A stretch of 64,000 bases of DNA, taken from the NCBI GenBank assembly GCA_948890655.1, contig CAQTYU010000001.1, forward strand, positions 186,001 through 250,000, written 5' to 3'. The translations under genes were made by a program, and so were the position numbers. This DNA is from Christensenellaceae bacterium (GTDB lineage: Bacteria > Bacillota > Clostridia > Christensenellales > Borkfalkiaceae). The notes under the pieces were generated by a model that was given only the letters and a program-made list of their open reading frames with translations, made no database searches and was not told the origin of the DNA. Numbering within the stretch: the stretch's first letter is position 1; each line of letters starts with the position of its first letter. This document shows, piece by piece, positions 25,529 to 33,050 of this stretch.

Positions 25529-25826
25529 AACGGCGGCGGTAAAAACCACGCTTTTTACCGCCGCACTCAATTTGCGCATACTTGCGGCTCACCGAGGGTG
25601 AAGCGCCGCAATTATATATTTGTGTGCCCTTAATTATTGCGGCACGAGGGGCGAGGACGAAATTCTCAACACAGCACGGTGCGCTGTTTTGTCGTCCGAG
25701 GTGAGCGCTGCGCATTATACGCGCAGTCGCGGTGACCGAAAACGGTGTTTACCTTACGCCGTTTTAGAGAGAAGCCCCTAAACTCACGAAATATTTTACG
25801 CGCAGAATAGCGTGAAATATTTGTGA
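25529..25826 (+). ncRNA. Stand-alone expanded copy of structured family D element
   Basis: Plus-strand copy not followed by a gene on that strand; it abuts the 3' end of spoIVA, which runs the other way. Order: AACGGC; hairpin 1 GGCGGTAAAAA/TTTTTACCGCC with loop CCACGC; linker GCACTCAATTTG; stem 3 GCCGCAAT/ATTGCGGC closing TATATATTTGTGTGCCC; stem 4 GAGGGGC...GCCCCT expanded by about 130 nt containing further hairpins (AAAACGG/CCGTTTT, GCGCTGCGC/GCGCAGTCGC region); terminal hairpin AAATATTTTACGC/GCGTGAAATATTT with loop GCAGAATA (25789-25822). Every stem is complementary although its sequence differs from other copies. Confidence 0.75.
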
Positions 25827-25827
25827 A

Positions 25828-27303
25828 CTATAATATTATGCAGATTACGCCGCCCTTCCCCTCGTTAACTATACGGGTTATCGCCTTGCGCATTTTATTC
25901 TTGGTATTGTCCTGCATGGAGCCGACCTTGCCCGCAAGCCCTTCCTTGACCATACCGCGGAGCGACTTACCGAACACGTTGGTATCCCACATGGTATCGG
26001 GATTTGTTTCAAAGCCGTTCATCATTCCCTGAACTATGCTTTCGCTTTGGGCGGCGCTGCCCATAATGGGACTTACCTCTCCCGTTACGTCGATTTTGAC
26101 TATGTGATAGCTGGGCGCGGTTGCGCGGAGCTTTATGCCCACGCTTCCGCCCTGACGGACGAGCTTGGGAGCTTCGAGGCTCATATCGTCGTCGTCGGGA
26201 TGAACTATGCCGTAGCCGTTGATTTTTGCGCAGTCAAGCGCGTCCTTGATTTTGTCGTAGCCGCGCTTGGCTTCCGAGGTGCCGCGTATATAGCGCATAA
26301 GCGTAAACTCGTCAGATATTTCGTCGCCCGCGATTTCGGACAGCATTTCAAAGAATATTCCGTCCTGAACGTACGCAGTAACGCTTGCCTTGCCGTCCGC
26401 CAGGTTAAGCGCAACCGAAGGCTCGCCCTTCCAGAAACGGCAGTCTTTGAGCATTCCGTCGAACGCCGTGCAGTCCTTCATTTTGTTCACGGTTGACGCA
26501 ACCGATTTTATTCTGTCCAAAAGCTCGCATAAAGCAGAGCTTTCCTGAGGAAGGAAGCGCATCCAGTCGGGAATGTCTATATCGAAGCCCGTGACGGGGA
26601 ACTCGAACAAAACGGCCTTTAAGACGTTTAAGAGCCCTGCCGCGTCCAGCTTTTCGCAGTTGGCGGCGATTACCGCAACGCCGTACTTGTTTTCAAGCTC
26701 GTCGCGGAGTCTGCGCGCAGACGCCTTTTCGGGGTCGACGCAGTTTAAAACTATTACGAAAGGTTTGCCCAGCTCCTGCAAGCGCGCTACCGTGCGCTCC
26801 TCTGCGTTGACGTAGCCCGAACGAGGAATATCCGCGATAGAGCCGTCCGTAGTTACCAGCACGCCTATGGTTGAATGCTCGGATATAACCTTATCCGTGC
26901 CGAGCTCCGCCGCCTGCGCAAAGGGCAGGGGTTTATCCGACCACGGAGTATTGACGAGACGGGGCTTGCCGTCCTCTTCAAAGCCGTTGGCGCCCTTAGT
27001 GATAAAGCCCACGCAATCGGCAAACCGTACGTTTGCGACCGCGTTTTCGATTTTGACCTTTACCGCCTTTGCCGGTACGAACTTAGGCTCGGTAGTCATT
27101 ATCGATTTGCCCGAAGCGGACTGCGGCAATTCGTCCACCATAACGGCTTTATCGTTGCCGTTTTCCACATTGGGAATGACAAGTTCAGTCATAAATTTCT
27201 TTATAAGCGTGGACTTACCCGTTCTGACGGGTCCCACCACTCCTATATAAATATCTCCGCCGTTCCGTGCGGCGATGTCCTCGTAAACGTTATAATCCAG
27301 CAT
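25828..27303 (-). CDS. spoIVA: Stage IV sporulation protein A
   Basis: ATPase that polymerises on the forespore surface as the base of the spore coat. 491 residues, matching the family. Walker A GPVRTGKST lies at residues 24-32 after the opening MLDYNVYEDIAARNGGDIYIG; the Sensor-like and middle domains follow, and the C-terminus ends NEGKGGVICIIL with the typical near-terminal cysteine-containing tail. Its presence indicates an endospore-forming lineage; sigma-E control is expected from the family, not read from the sequence. It stands alone between a repeat-rich gap and the stand-alone family D element. Confidence 0.96.
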   Translation of the reverse strand: MLDYNVYEDIAARNGGDIYIGVVGPVRTGKSTLIKKFMTELVIPNVENGNDKAVMVDELPQSASGKSIMTTEPKFVPAKAVKVKIENAVANVRFADCVGFITKGANGFEEDGKPRLVNTPWSDKPLPFAQAAELGTDKVISEHSTIGVLVTTDGSIADIPRSGYVNAEERTVARLQELGKPFVIVLNCVDPEKASARRLRDELENKYGVAVIAANCEKLDAAGLLNVLKAVLFEFPVTGFDIDIPDWMRFLPQESSALCELLDRIKSVASTVNKMKDCTAFDGMLKDCRFWKGEPSVALNLADGKASVTAYVQDGIFFEMLSEIAGDEISDEFTLMRYIRGTSEAKRGYDKIKDALDCAKINGYGIVHPDDDDMSLEAPKLVRQGGSVGIKLRATAPSYHIVKIDVTGEVSPIMGSAAQSESIVQGMMNGFETNPDTMWDTNVFGKSLRGMVKEGLAGKVGSMQDNTKNKMRKAITRIVNEGKGGVICIIL

Positions 27304-27411
27304 ATCCGCCTCCGCAAAATCTATGTGTATAATAACTTATTTTTCTACTTTGGGTTTTAGAACGGATTTTTAAGAATTTTTGGCGGGGTCGCGGTTTGCG
27401 CAGTGGGGAAA

Positions 27412-27440
27412 AGATTTTTCGGAAAGTCTCAAAATGACAG
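27412..27440. repeat. Degenerate family A repeat
   Basis: AAGATTTTTCGGAAAGTCTC followed by AAAATGACAG. Confidence 0.45.
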
Positions 27441-27490
27441 GTAAGGTCGCGCGGAATGGCACGGACGGGCGGTTCTATGGTGCGGGAATA

Positions 27491-27527
27491 AAAGTCGCCC
27501 GCGCGTATCGTACGCGCGGGCGACTTT
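27491..27527 (-). terminator. Terminator of ATP-grasp gene
   Basis: Perfect 17-bp stem (AAAGTCGCCCGCGCGTA and complement) with a TCG loop immediately after the ATP-grasp stop codon on the minus strand. Confidence 0.85.
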
Positions 27528-27532
27528 ATTTG

Positions 27533-28717
27533 TTAAATCTCTTTCGTTACTTCGTCGAAGAAGTCCGTCATTTCTTTTTTTGTTTTGAAGTTGGCGATAA
27601 AGCTCAGATTGCCCATACAACCCGAAAGCGCGTCCGGCACATGCCAGATTTGCTTTATATACGGCTTATACCTGTCCACGATATTCTGCTCGGAATACAG
27701 GAAAGGTTTGCCGTTTCTTCTGCCGGCGTAGGCGCAGTAAAACTTTTCCTGCGGTTTAACGTTCGTCTTGCCGTAAGCTATTGTATCAGCCCAGATTTTG
27801 TACACGTCGGTACTGTTGGCGTAGTTCATCATATCGGGCGAACAGCCGCCTGCAGGTCGCATATTCACCTCTAACGCGACCACCTCTCCCTTCCTGCCGA
27901 TATGCTGGTCCTTTAATAGACGGAAAAACTCGAAGTGAACGAACCTGTTTTTAACGCCGAAAGCTTTCAGCGTTCTTCTGCCCGCGTCGCGCACGTCGTC
28001 CAACGGCTCGTTGAGATAATAGTAGCAACTGTTGTCGTTGGAGTTGACTATATCCATAAGGTCGCCCATTTCGACGAGCCCCGTTTCAAATACGGGGTTG
28101 CCCTCGAAGTCCACTATCGCATCGTAGGAGTTGACGACAGCGTTGAGGTATTCTTCCATTATGTAGCCCTGAGGCTTTTTTGCTAAGAAGTCGATAAGGT
28201 CGGTTTCGTTTTTGAGCTTATAAGTTGCCTCCGCGCCAACGCCGTTGTCAGGTTTGACGATTACGGGGTAGCCAACCTCTTTAATGAACTTTTTGCAACC
28301 TGCAAGAGTTTTGACGAGATAGTGTCTTGCAACCTTTATCCCCGCCTTTTTGTAGAACTTTTTCATTTCGGACTTGTACTTGACGCGTTTCATATCCTTA
28401 ATATGAAAGCCCGTAGTTATATTGAACTCGGTGCGAAGGCGGGCGTCGCGTTCGAGCCAATACTCGTTGTTGCTTTCAAGGAAGTCTATCTTGCCGTACT
28501 TGAACGTGAAGAAAGCGACGGCGCGGAAAACCGCACCGTAATCTTCAAGGCTTGAAACCTTGTAATACTCGTTTAGGGAATTTTTGAGTTCTAATGAAAG
28601 ATTATCGTAAGGGCAGTCGCCTATGCCCAAAACGTTGAAGCCGTCGTTTTTAAGTTCGCGGCAAAACTTCCAGTAGTTCGCGGGGAAATTGGGGGAAATA
28701 AAGATAAAGTTTTTCAA
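27533..28717 (-). CDS. ATP-grasp family ligase
   Basis: 394 residues. An N-terminal Rossmann-like domain starts FIFISPNFPANYWKFCREL. The central ATP-grasp fold shows the nucleotide-binding lysines (YPVIVKPDNGVGAEATY near residues 150-166), a hinge IMEEYL, and the metal-binding acidic residues and asparagine in EVNMRPAGG near 300. Such enzymes ligate a carboxylate to an amine or thiol using ATP; the substrate cannot be told. Upstream AGGAGG supports ATG 28717. It is flanked by its own terminator and a repeat, so it is probably monocistronic. Confidence 0.85.
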   Translation of the reverse strand: MKNFIFISPNFPANYWKFCRELKNDGFNVLGIGDCPYDNLSLELKNSLNEYYKVSSLEDYGAVFRAVAFFTFKYGKIDFLESNNEYWLERDARLRTEFNITTGFHIKDMKRVKYKSEMKKFYKKAGIKVARHYLVKTLAGCKKFIKEVGYPVIVKPDNGVGAEATYKLKNETDLIDFLAKKPQGYIMEEYLNAVVNSYDAIVDFEGNPVFETGLVEMGDLMDIVNSNDNSCYYYLNEPLDDVRDAGRRTLKAFGVKNRFVHFEFFRLLKDQHIGRKGEVVALEVNMRPAGGCSPDMMNYANSTDVYKIWADTIAYGKTNVKPQEKFYCAYAGRRNGKPFLYSEQNIVDRYKPYIKQIWHVPDALSGCMGNLSFIANFKTKKEMTDFFDEVTKEI

Positions 28718-28742
28718 AAAAGACCTCCTTATAAAAGGTTTT

Positions 28743-28793
28743 GGATTCTTCGCTAACGCTCAGAATGAAAAGGTTGGCGCGCGGAATGACAAG
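28743..28793. repeat. Family A repeat
   Basis: GGATTCTTCGCTAACGCTCA, GAATGAAAAGG, then a second end GCGCGGAATGACAAG. Confidence 0.65.
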
Positions 28794-28804
28794 TGGGCAA
28801 AAAC

Positions 28805-29566
28805 TCAATTTTGAGGTTCAAAACCTAAAACATTCATAAAATATGGAACGGATTTTTCCCAAGAGGCTTCGCAGTGCGTGCCGCCCTTGACGACGCGGGC
28901 GGCGACGTTCACGCCGCGCTCGATAAGGTACGCGCACGTTTGGGCGAAAACCTTACGCTGTGCGGGGTGGTTGGAAAATTCCTCGCTGCCGTAGTCGGTA
29001 TATAAAAGCGTATCCTTGCCGAGCTTGCCGTCTTTTAAAAACGCGGGCATTTCACCGCCCGAAACCCAGAGGCTAGGCGAAAGCGCCGCCCCGCGTGAAA
29101 AGTATTTGCCGTACTTTGACAGAGCGAAAAGGGTCATAAGCCCGCCCATAGAGCTGCCGGCTATCGCGGTGTTCGCCCTGTCGGGCAGGGTGGCGAAGTT
29201 TTCGTCGATAAACGGCTTGAACTTTTTCACGAGCCAATCCATATACTTCTTGCCGCGCGACTTTATATAGCCGAATTCGTCGTCCTTAAAGCTTATAGGG
29301 GTATATTCTTCAAGCCTGCCGTTGCCCGCGCCGTTGCACTCCACCGCCGCTATTATTATTTGCGTGCGGGTGTAGTCGAGATAGTCGGCAAGCCGCCAGC
29401 TTCTGCCGAACGTCGCCTCGCTATCGTCGAATAGGTTATGTCCGTCGAACATATACATTACGGGGTAGCCGCCGTTTTCGTCGTAGTCGACGGGGAGATA
29501 TACGTAAGCTTTGCGCTCCTTCCTTTTAGTGAGCGAAGGTATGGTTATATTCCAGCTTTCAACCAT
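28805..29566 (-). CDS. Alpha/beta-hydrolase esterase (Fes/esterase D-like)
   Basis: 253 residues. The nucleophile elbow AGSSMGG places Ser139; the oxyanion-region stretch YPVMYMFDGHNLFDD is typical of the enterochelin-esterase/mycolyl-like family. A late GGTHCEASWEKSVP supplies the histidine. No signal peptide, so it acts in the cytosol. The start overlaps the end of the preceding lysophospholipase-like gene by 8 nt (29559-29566), so the two are translated from one mRNA. Substrate unknown. Confidence 0.85.
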   Translation of the reverse strand: MVESWNITIPSLTKRKERKAYVYLPVDYDENGGYPVMYMFDGHNLFDDSEATFGRSWRLADYLDYTRTQIIIAAVECNGAGNGRLEEYTPISFKDDEFGYIKSRGKKYMDWLVKKFKPFIDENFATLPDRANTAIAGSSMGGLMTLFALSKYGKYFSRGAALSPSLWVSGGEMPAFLKDGKLGKDTLLYTDYGSEEFSNHPAQRKVFAQTCAYLIERGVNVAARVVKGGTHCEASWEKSVPYFMNVLGFEPQN

Positions 29567-30485
29567 TTAATTCGTCCGTAATAAATTCAAGAATATCGTT
29601 TTGGAGCTGCTCTTTACAGACGTCGTTTAAAATTTCGTGACGACACCCGTCGTATAACGTTATGGAAACGTTCTTTACGCCCGCCTTATGGAACTTATTG
29701 CAAGCTTTTATAACGCCGCCGCCGTAGTCGCCGACGGGGTCGAGCTCGCCCGCGACGAAATATACGGGTAAGTCCTTGGGAACGGCGGAAATAATCTTTT
29801 TGGAGCAAGCCGCCTTTATAACGGAAAACAGGATATAGTAGCCGTTGTTCGTGAAGTCGAAGCCGCAAAGAGGGTCCTTTTCGTAAGCGTCGACGTTTGA
29901 GGGATCTTTTGAGAGCCAATCGTTTGCAGTTCTGTTGGGTTTGAATTTTTTGTTATACGAGCCGAAGGCGAGCTTTTTTATCGTCTTGCTTCTGTTGCGC
30001 CAGCCGCAGAAAGCGGCGTTCAATTTTACGGCGAAGAGCGCGGTGTTTAATGTTGCCTTGGACTTGAAGCCGCTACCCATAATTATCGCGCCTTTAAATT
30101 CGTTGCCGTAAACCGCTATATAGTTGCGGCAGAAGAACGAGCCCATACTGTGCCCCAATACGAACCAAGGGAGCTCGCCCGTTTCCTTTTGAACCGTGAG
30201 CTTTAATTCGTGAATATCCTCTATTACGATTTTATAATCCCTTTGGTCGTTGAAATAACCTAAATCCTCCGCAGACTTGACGGACTTGCCGTGTCCCAAA
30301 TGGTCGTCTGCGCAGACAATAAAGCCGTTTTCGTTTAAAAATTTCGCAAAGGGCGCGTAACGCTCGGCATACTCGCACATTCCGTGGATAATCTGCACCA
30401 CGCCGCGAGCTTCGCCCTCGGGCTTCCACAGGCACGCGTGAACAGTATTCTTGCCGTCCTTGGAGGGGTAAAAAATATCCTGCAT
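29559..30485 (-). CDS. Alpha/beta hydrolase, lysophospholipase/monoacylglycerol-lipase type
   Basis: 308 residues. Oxyanion motif IIHGMCEYAERY near residues 32-43, ADDHLGHGKS near 60-69, nucleophile GHSMGS with Ser113, the aspartate in VAGELDPVGDYGGG and the histidine in YDGCRHEILND. This is the full catalytic set of the COG2267 family. GGAGAATTTT precedes the ATG. First gene of a two-gene unit with the esterase downstream. Confidence 0.88.
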   Translation of the reverse strand: MQDIFYPSKDGKNTVHACLWKPEGEARGVVQIIHGMCEYAERYAPFAKFLNENGFIVCADDHLGHGKSVKSAEDLGYFNDQRDYKIVIEDIHELKLTVQKETGELPWFVLGHSMGSFFCRNYIAVYGNEFKGAIIMGSGFKSKATLNTALFAVKLNAAFCGWRNRSKTIKKLAFGSYNKKFKPNRTANDWLSKDPSNVDAYEKDPLCGFDFTNNGYYILFSVIKAACSKKIISAVPKDLPVYFVAGELDPVGDYGGGVIKACNKFHKAGVKNVSITLYDGCRHEILNDVCKEQLQNDILEFITDELNG

Positions 30486-30541
30486 AAAATTCTCCTTATT
30501 TATCTCTTTTCAATTCATATTATATCACGAATTAATTATAC

Positions 30542-31306
30542 TTACAAATCTTTTACGCATTTCAAAGCGTATTCAACGAGGTTACGGCGAACGTCGTCGG
30601 CGTGGGCGAAGTTGCGGGTGTCGTAGTCCGTGCCGCTTAAATCGTCGCCGCAATATAATATCTGCCCGAATTTCGCGTTTAAAAACCGCGATACGGCAAT
30701 CATAGCCGCGCATTCCATTTCTACGGTGAGGCAGCCCTGCGAGCGGCGGAGAGCAATTTTGTCTTCGGTTTCGCGGTAAAAGGCGTCCGTAGTCCAGGTC
30801 TTGCCCGCAACGTGCGGCAAACCGAGCTTTGTCAAAACGTTGCCAATATGCTCCACTACCCACGCGTCCGCTTTGATTTCGTAAGAAGGGGGCGCGTAAT
30901 GGTAGCTTGCGCCCTCGTCCCGCACCGCACAATCGGGGATGACGAGCGCGCCGAGAGGCTTGGGCGTGAGCGTGCCCGCTGAGCCGCAGGCTATAATCTT
31001 CTTTACGCCGGCAGAGCAAAGCTCGTGAATTTGCCCCGCTACGCCCGCAGAGCCGAGAAAGCCCGTTATAAGCGCGATTTTGACACCGTCCGTATCGACT
31101 TCGTAAATTGGTAGGTTTACGGTACAGGAGGACATTTCCGCAATGACGGGCGCGCCGTGCTTTTCCGCGATTGCCGCAACGGACGATTTTGAAAAGGCGA
31201 TAACGCACCGTTCGGGTAAATTCTTGGGCGTGCTGACGTAATGGTCGGGGCGGACCTTGCCCTCTTTTCCGTCAAATTCAAATAACGGAAGTTCTTTCCT
31301 GTCCAT
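30542..31306 (-). CDS. Nucleoside phosphorylase (uridine phosphorylase-like)
   Basis: 254 residues of the PNP/UDP family, which splits nucleosides with phosphate to free base and sugar-1-phosphate. Phosphate/ribose site GFLGSAGVAGQIHEL and IACGSAGTL near residues 85-115; the late EMECAAMIAVSRF block is the conserved MExE-type ribose motif. AAGGAGAT stands 6 nt before the ATG at 31306, which is chosen over the open frame start at 31360. Substrate specificity (uridine or purine) cannot be settled by eye. Confidence 0.85.
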   Translation of the reverse strand: MDRKELPLFEFDGKEGKVRPDHYVSTPKNLPERCVIAFSKSSVAAIAEKHGAPVIAEMSSCTVNLPIYEVDTDGVKIALITGFLGSAGVAGQIHELCSAGVKKIIACGSAGTLTPKPLGALVIPDCAVRDEGASYHYAPPSYEIKADAWVVEHIGNVLTKLGLPHVAGKTWTTDAFYRETEDKIALRRSQGCLTVEMECAAMIAVSRFLNAKFGQILYCGDDLSGTDYDTRNFAHADDVRRNLVEYALKCVKDL

Positions 31307-31372
31307 ACCTATCTCCTTGGCGTTTTTATTTATCTTATCATAAACGCAATAAAAATGCAATAGAATGCAAAA

Positions 31373-31395
31373 GCGCGGACTTTAAAAGTCCGCGC
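31373..31395 (-). terminator. Terminator of DUF378 gene
   Basis: GCGCGGACTTT and AAAGTCCGCGC pair perfectly around a single base, then TTTTGCATT on the minus strand. Confidence 0.75.
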
Positions 31396-31411
31396 CCCCT
31401 CATTTATTAAA

Positions 31412-31684
31412 TTAATTTGCGTTGGTCGTTTCAATAACTTCCTTTCTTTCTTCCCTTTCCTTCTTATCCCTCATTGCAAGACGGAGTCCGTGCCCAGAGA
31501 CGATAGGGGAAATGATAAGCCAGATTGCCGCAAGAGTTATTATTACGTAGACGATTATGGAACCAACCGAACGCGGTCCCTGGAATATCCAGCCGACGAG
31601 GTTGAAATCGAACATTCCGTAAAGTCCCCAATTTACCGCGCCCAGCAAAACGAGCACGTAAGAAATAATATTTGCGATTACCAT
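31412..31684 (-). CDS. DUF378 family membrane protein
   Basis: 90 residues with two membrane helices (about 5-25 and 41-65) joined by the family motif GAVNWGLYGMFDFNLV, and a charged tail (RDKKEREERKEV). PF04070/DUF378 members are small inner-membrane proteins of unknown function. AAGGAG precedes the ATG. The terminator after it makes it the last gene of, or separate from, the sugar transferase unit upstream. Confidence 0.88.
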   Translation of the reverse strand: MVIANIISYVLVLLGAVNWGLYGMFDFNLVGWIFQGPRSVGSIIVYVIITLAAIWLIISPIVSGHGLRLAMRDKKEREERKEVIETTNAN

Positions 31685-31737
31685 TTTACTCTCCTTGAAA
31701 AAAAGTATGTGCGATAATCGTCCGAATATTCCGTATT

Positions 31738-32457
31738 TTATTTGCGGTTTTTAAGTTCCGCGCGCATCTCCTCGTTTTTGAGCGCTTCCTCTGCGTTTCT
31801 TTTTGCGTTGGCTAAATCGGTTTCGGTAATAGTTCCGCGTTTTAACAGCGTTTCGCCATATGAAAGCTCTGCCGTTTCGCCGAGGTAGCTTTTGCCGTCG
31901 CCGCGGATTGAAGCGATAAGTCTTTTAATTACTATGAAAATATCGGTGAACAGCTCTCTCTTTTTGCAGTAACGCGCGTCGAGAGCGAAGGCTTCCTCGC
32001 AGGTCATACCCTCGTGCCCGCGCAATACGAGGTGGTTTATAAGCCCTGCGCGGGTTGCAAACCTGTCCATTTGGCTATCTTCCAAAAGCGCACCGTCGGA
32101 AAGGAGCAGGGGAGCGACGCCCACGAAGCTGAGCCTGCCGCCAAGAATATCCAAAAGCTTAGGCAGGTTCTTTATGCCGCGGCTTACGCCCGCAAAAGAT
32201 TTAAGGTAAATTATTTTGCCCTTTGCGCCCAAGTACGGAGTTTCCTCAAAAACGAAACCGACGCGTTTTTTGGAAATTGCCGCGCCGACTATAAGAACGG
32301 GCGAAGTGACGATAACGGCGATTAGCGCAAACACAAAATCAAGCACGTACTTGAAAAACAGCCTGTAATTCAGTTCTATAATCACTATTGCCGCAACAGT
32401 GATAACCACGCCGAATACGGCGTGACCCGCGGGGGTCTTTAAAAAATCGTCAAGCAT
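31738..32457 (-). CDS. Bacterial sugar transferase-like protein
   Basis: 239 residues. One or two N-terminal membrane helices (GHAVFGVVITVAAIVIIE; KYVLDFVFALIAVIVTSPV), then a domain with the plan of undecaprenyl-phosphate sugar-1-phosphate transferases (LPKLLDILGGRLSFVGVAPL, the aspartate-containing FALDARYCKKRELFTDIFIVIKRL). Compared with classical WcaJ/PglC proteins, the RSM and PRP motifs are altered (KSFAG, GVAPL), so activity is uncertain. The tail is a charged helix. It overlaps the ysxC stop by 8 nt. Confidence 0.65.
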   Translation of the reverse strand: MLDDFLKTPAGHAVFGVVITVAAIVIIELNYRLFFKYVLDFVFALIAVIVTSPVLIVGAAISKKRVGFVFEETPYLGAKGKIIYLKSFAGVSRGIKNLPKLLDILGGRLSFVGVAPLLLSDGALLEDSQMDRFATRAGLINHLVLRGHEGMTCEEAFALDARYCKKRELFTDIFIVIKRLIASIRGDGKSYLGETAELSYGETLLKRGTITETDLANAKRNAEEALKNEEMRAELKNRK

Positions 32458-33049
32458 CTTTTTCTCCGTGCAGTAAAACTTTTTCTATAACTTCGAGTAC
32501 CTGTTCAAGCCCCTGACGCGTCTGGGCGGAGGTAGCTATAACGTTATCTTTGCCGCACTTGTAGACTGCGGCGATTTTGGTTACGCCGTTTGCCTGCTGC
32601 GCCTTTGAAAGCTTGTCCGCCTTGGTTGCGATTACCGTGAACGGCACGAGGTGATAATATAGGTAGTCCACCATTTGCCTGTCGTCGGCGGTGGGATCGT
32701 GGCGGATATCCGCGAGAGCAAAGACGTGGGCAATACTCTCCTTTTCGGAAAAGAAATCGTCTAAAAGGCGCGCCCATTTCTGCTTTTCAGCTTTGGAAAC
32801 CCTTGCAAAACCGTACCCGGGGAGGTCGGCTAAGATAAATTCGCCGTAGTCGAAATAGTTTACAAGCCGCGTTCTGCCGGGGTCTTTTGATACTTTGGCA
32901 AGTTTTTTGCGGTTGGCAAGCATATTTATAAAGCTCGATTTGCCGACGTTGGATTTGCCGCAGACGGCGATTACGGGCTTATCGGTTTTTATAAACTGTT
33001 CTTTGCTTGCCGCGCTCGTGATAAATTCCGCATTAGTAATTTTAAGCAT
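32450..33049 (-). CDS. ysxC: Ribosome biogenesis GTPase YsxC/EngB
   Basis: 199-residue TrmE-Era-type GTPase needed for late assembly of the large ribosomal subunit. G1 GKSNVGKSSF near residues 32-41, G3 DLPGYGFA near 75-82, G4 TKAD near 141-144, G5 TSA near 173. Starts 1 nt after the lonA stop, in the order lonA-ysxC that is conserved in Bacillota. Confidence 0.95.
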   Translation of the reverse strand: MLKITNAEFITSAASKEQFIKTDKPVIAVCGKSNVGKSSFINMLANRKKLAKVSKDPGRTRLVNYFDYGEFILADLPGYGFARVSKAEKQKWARLLDDFFSEKESIAHVFALADIRHDPTADDRQMVDYLYYHLVPFTVIATKADKLSKAQQANGVTKIAAVYKCGKDNVIATSAQTRQGLEQVLEVIEKVLLHGEKDA

Positions 33050-33050
33050 A

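Noticed and set aside
25529..25826. Group II intron or HEARO-type element
   Set aside because: No domain V-like hairpin, reverse transcriptase or HNH gene is linked; the conserved blocks match the leader family instead.
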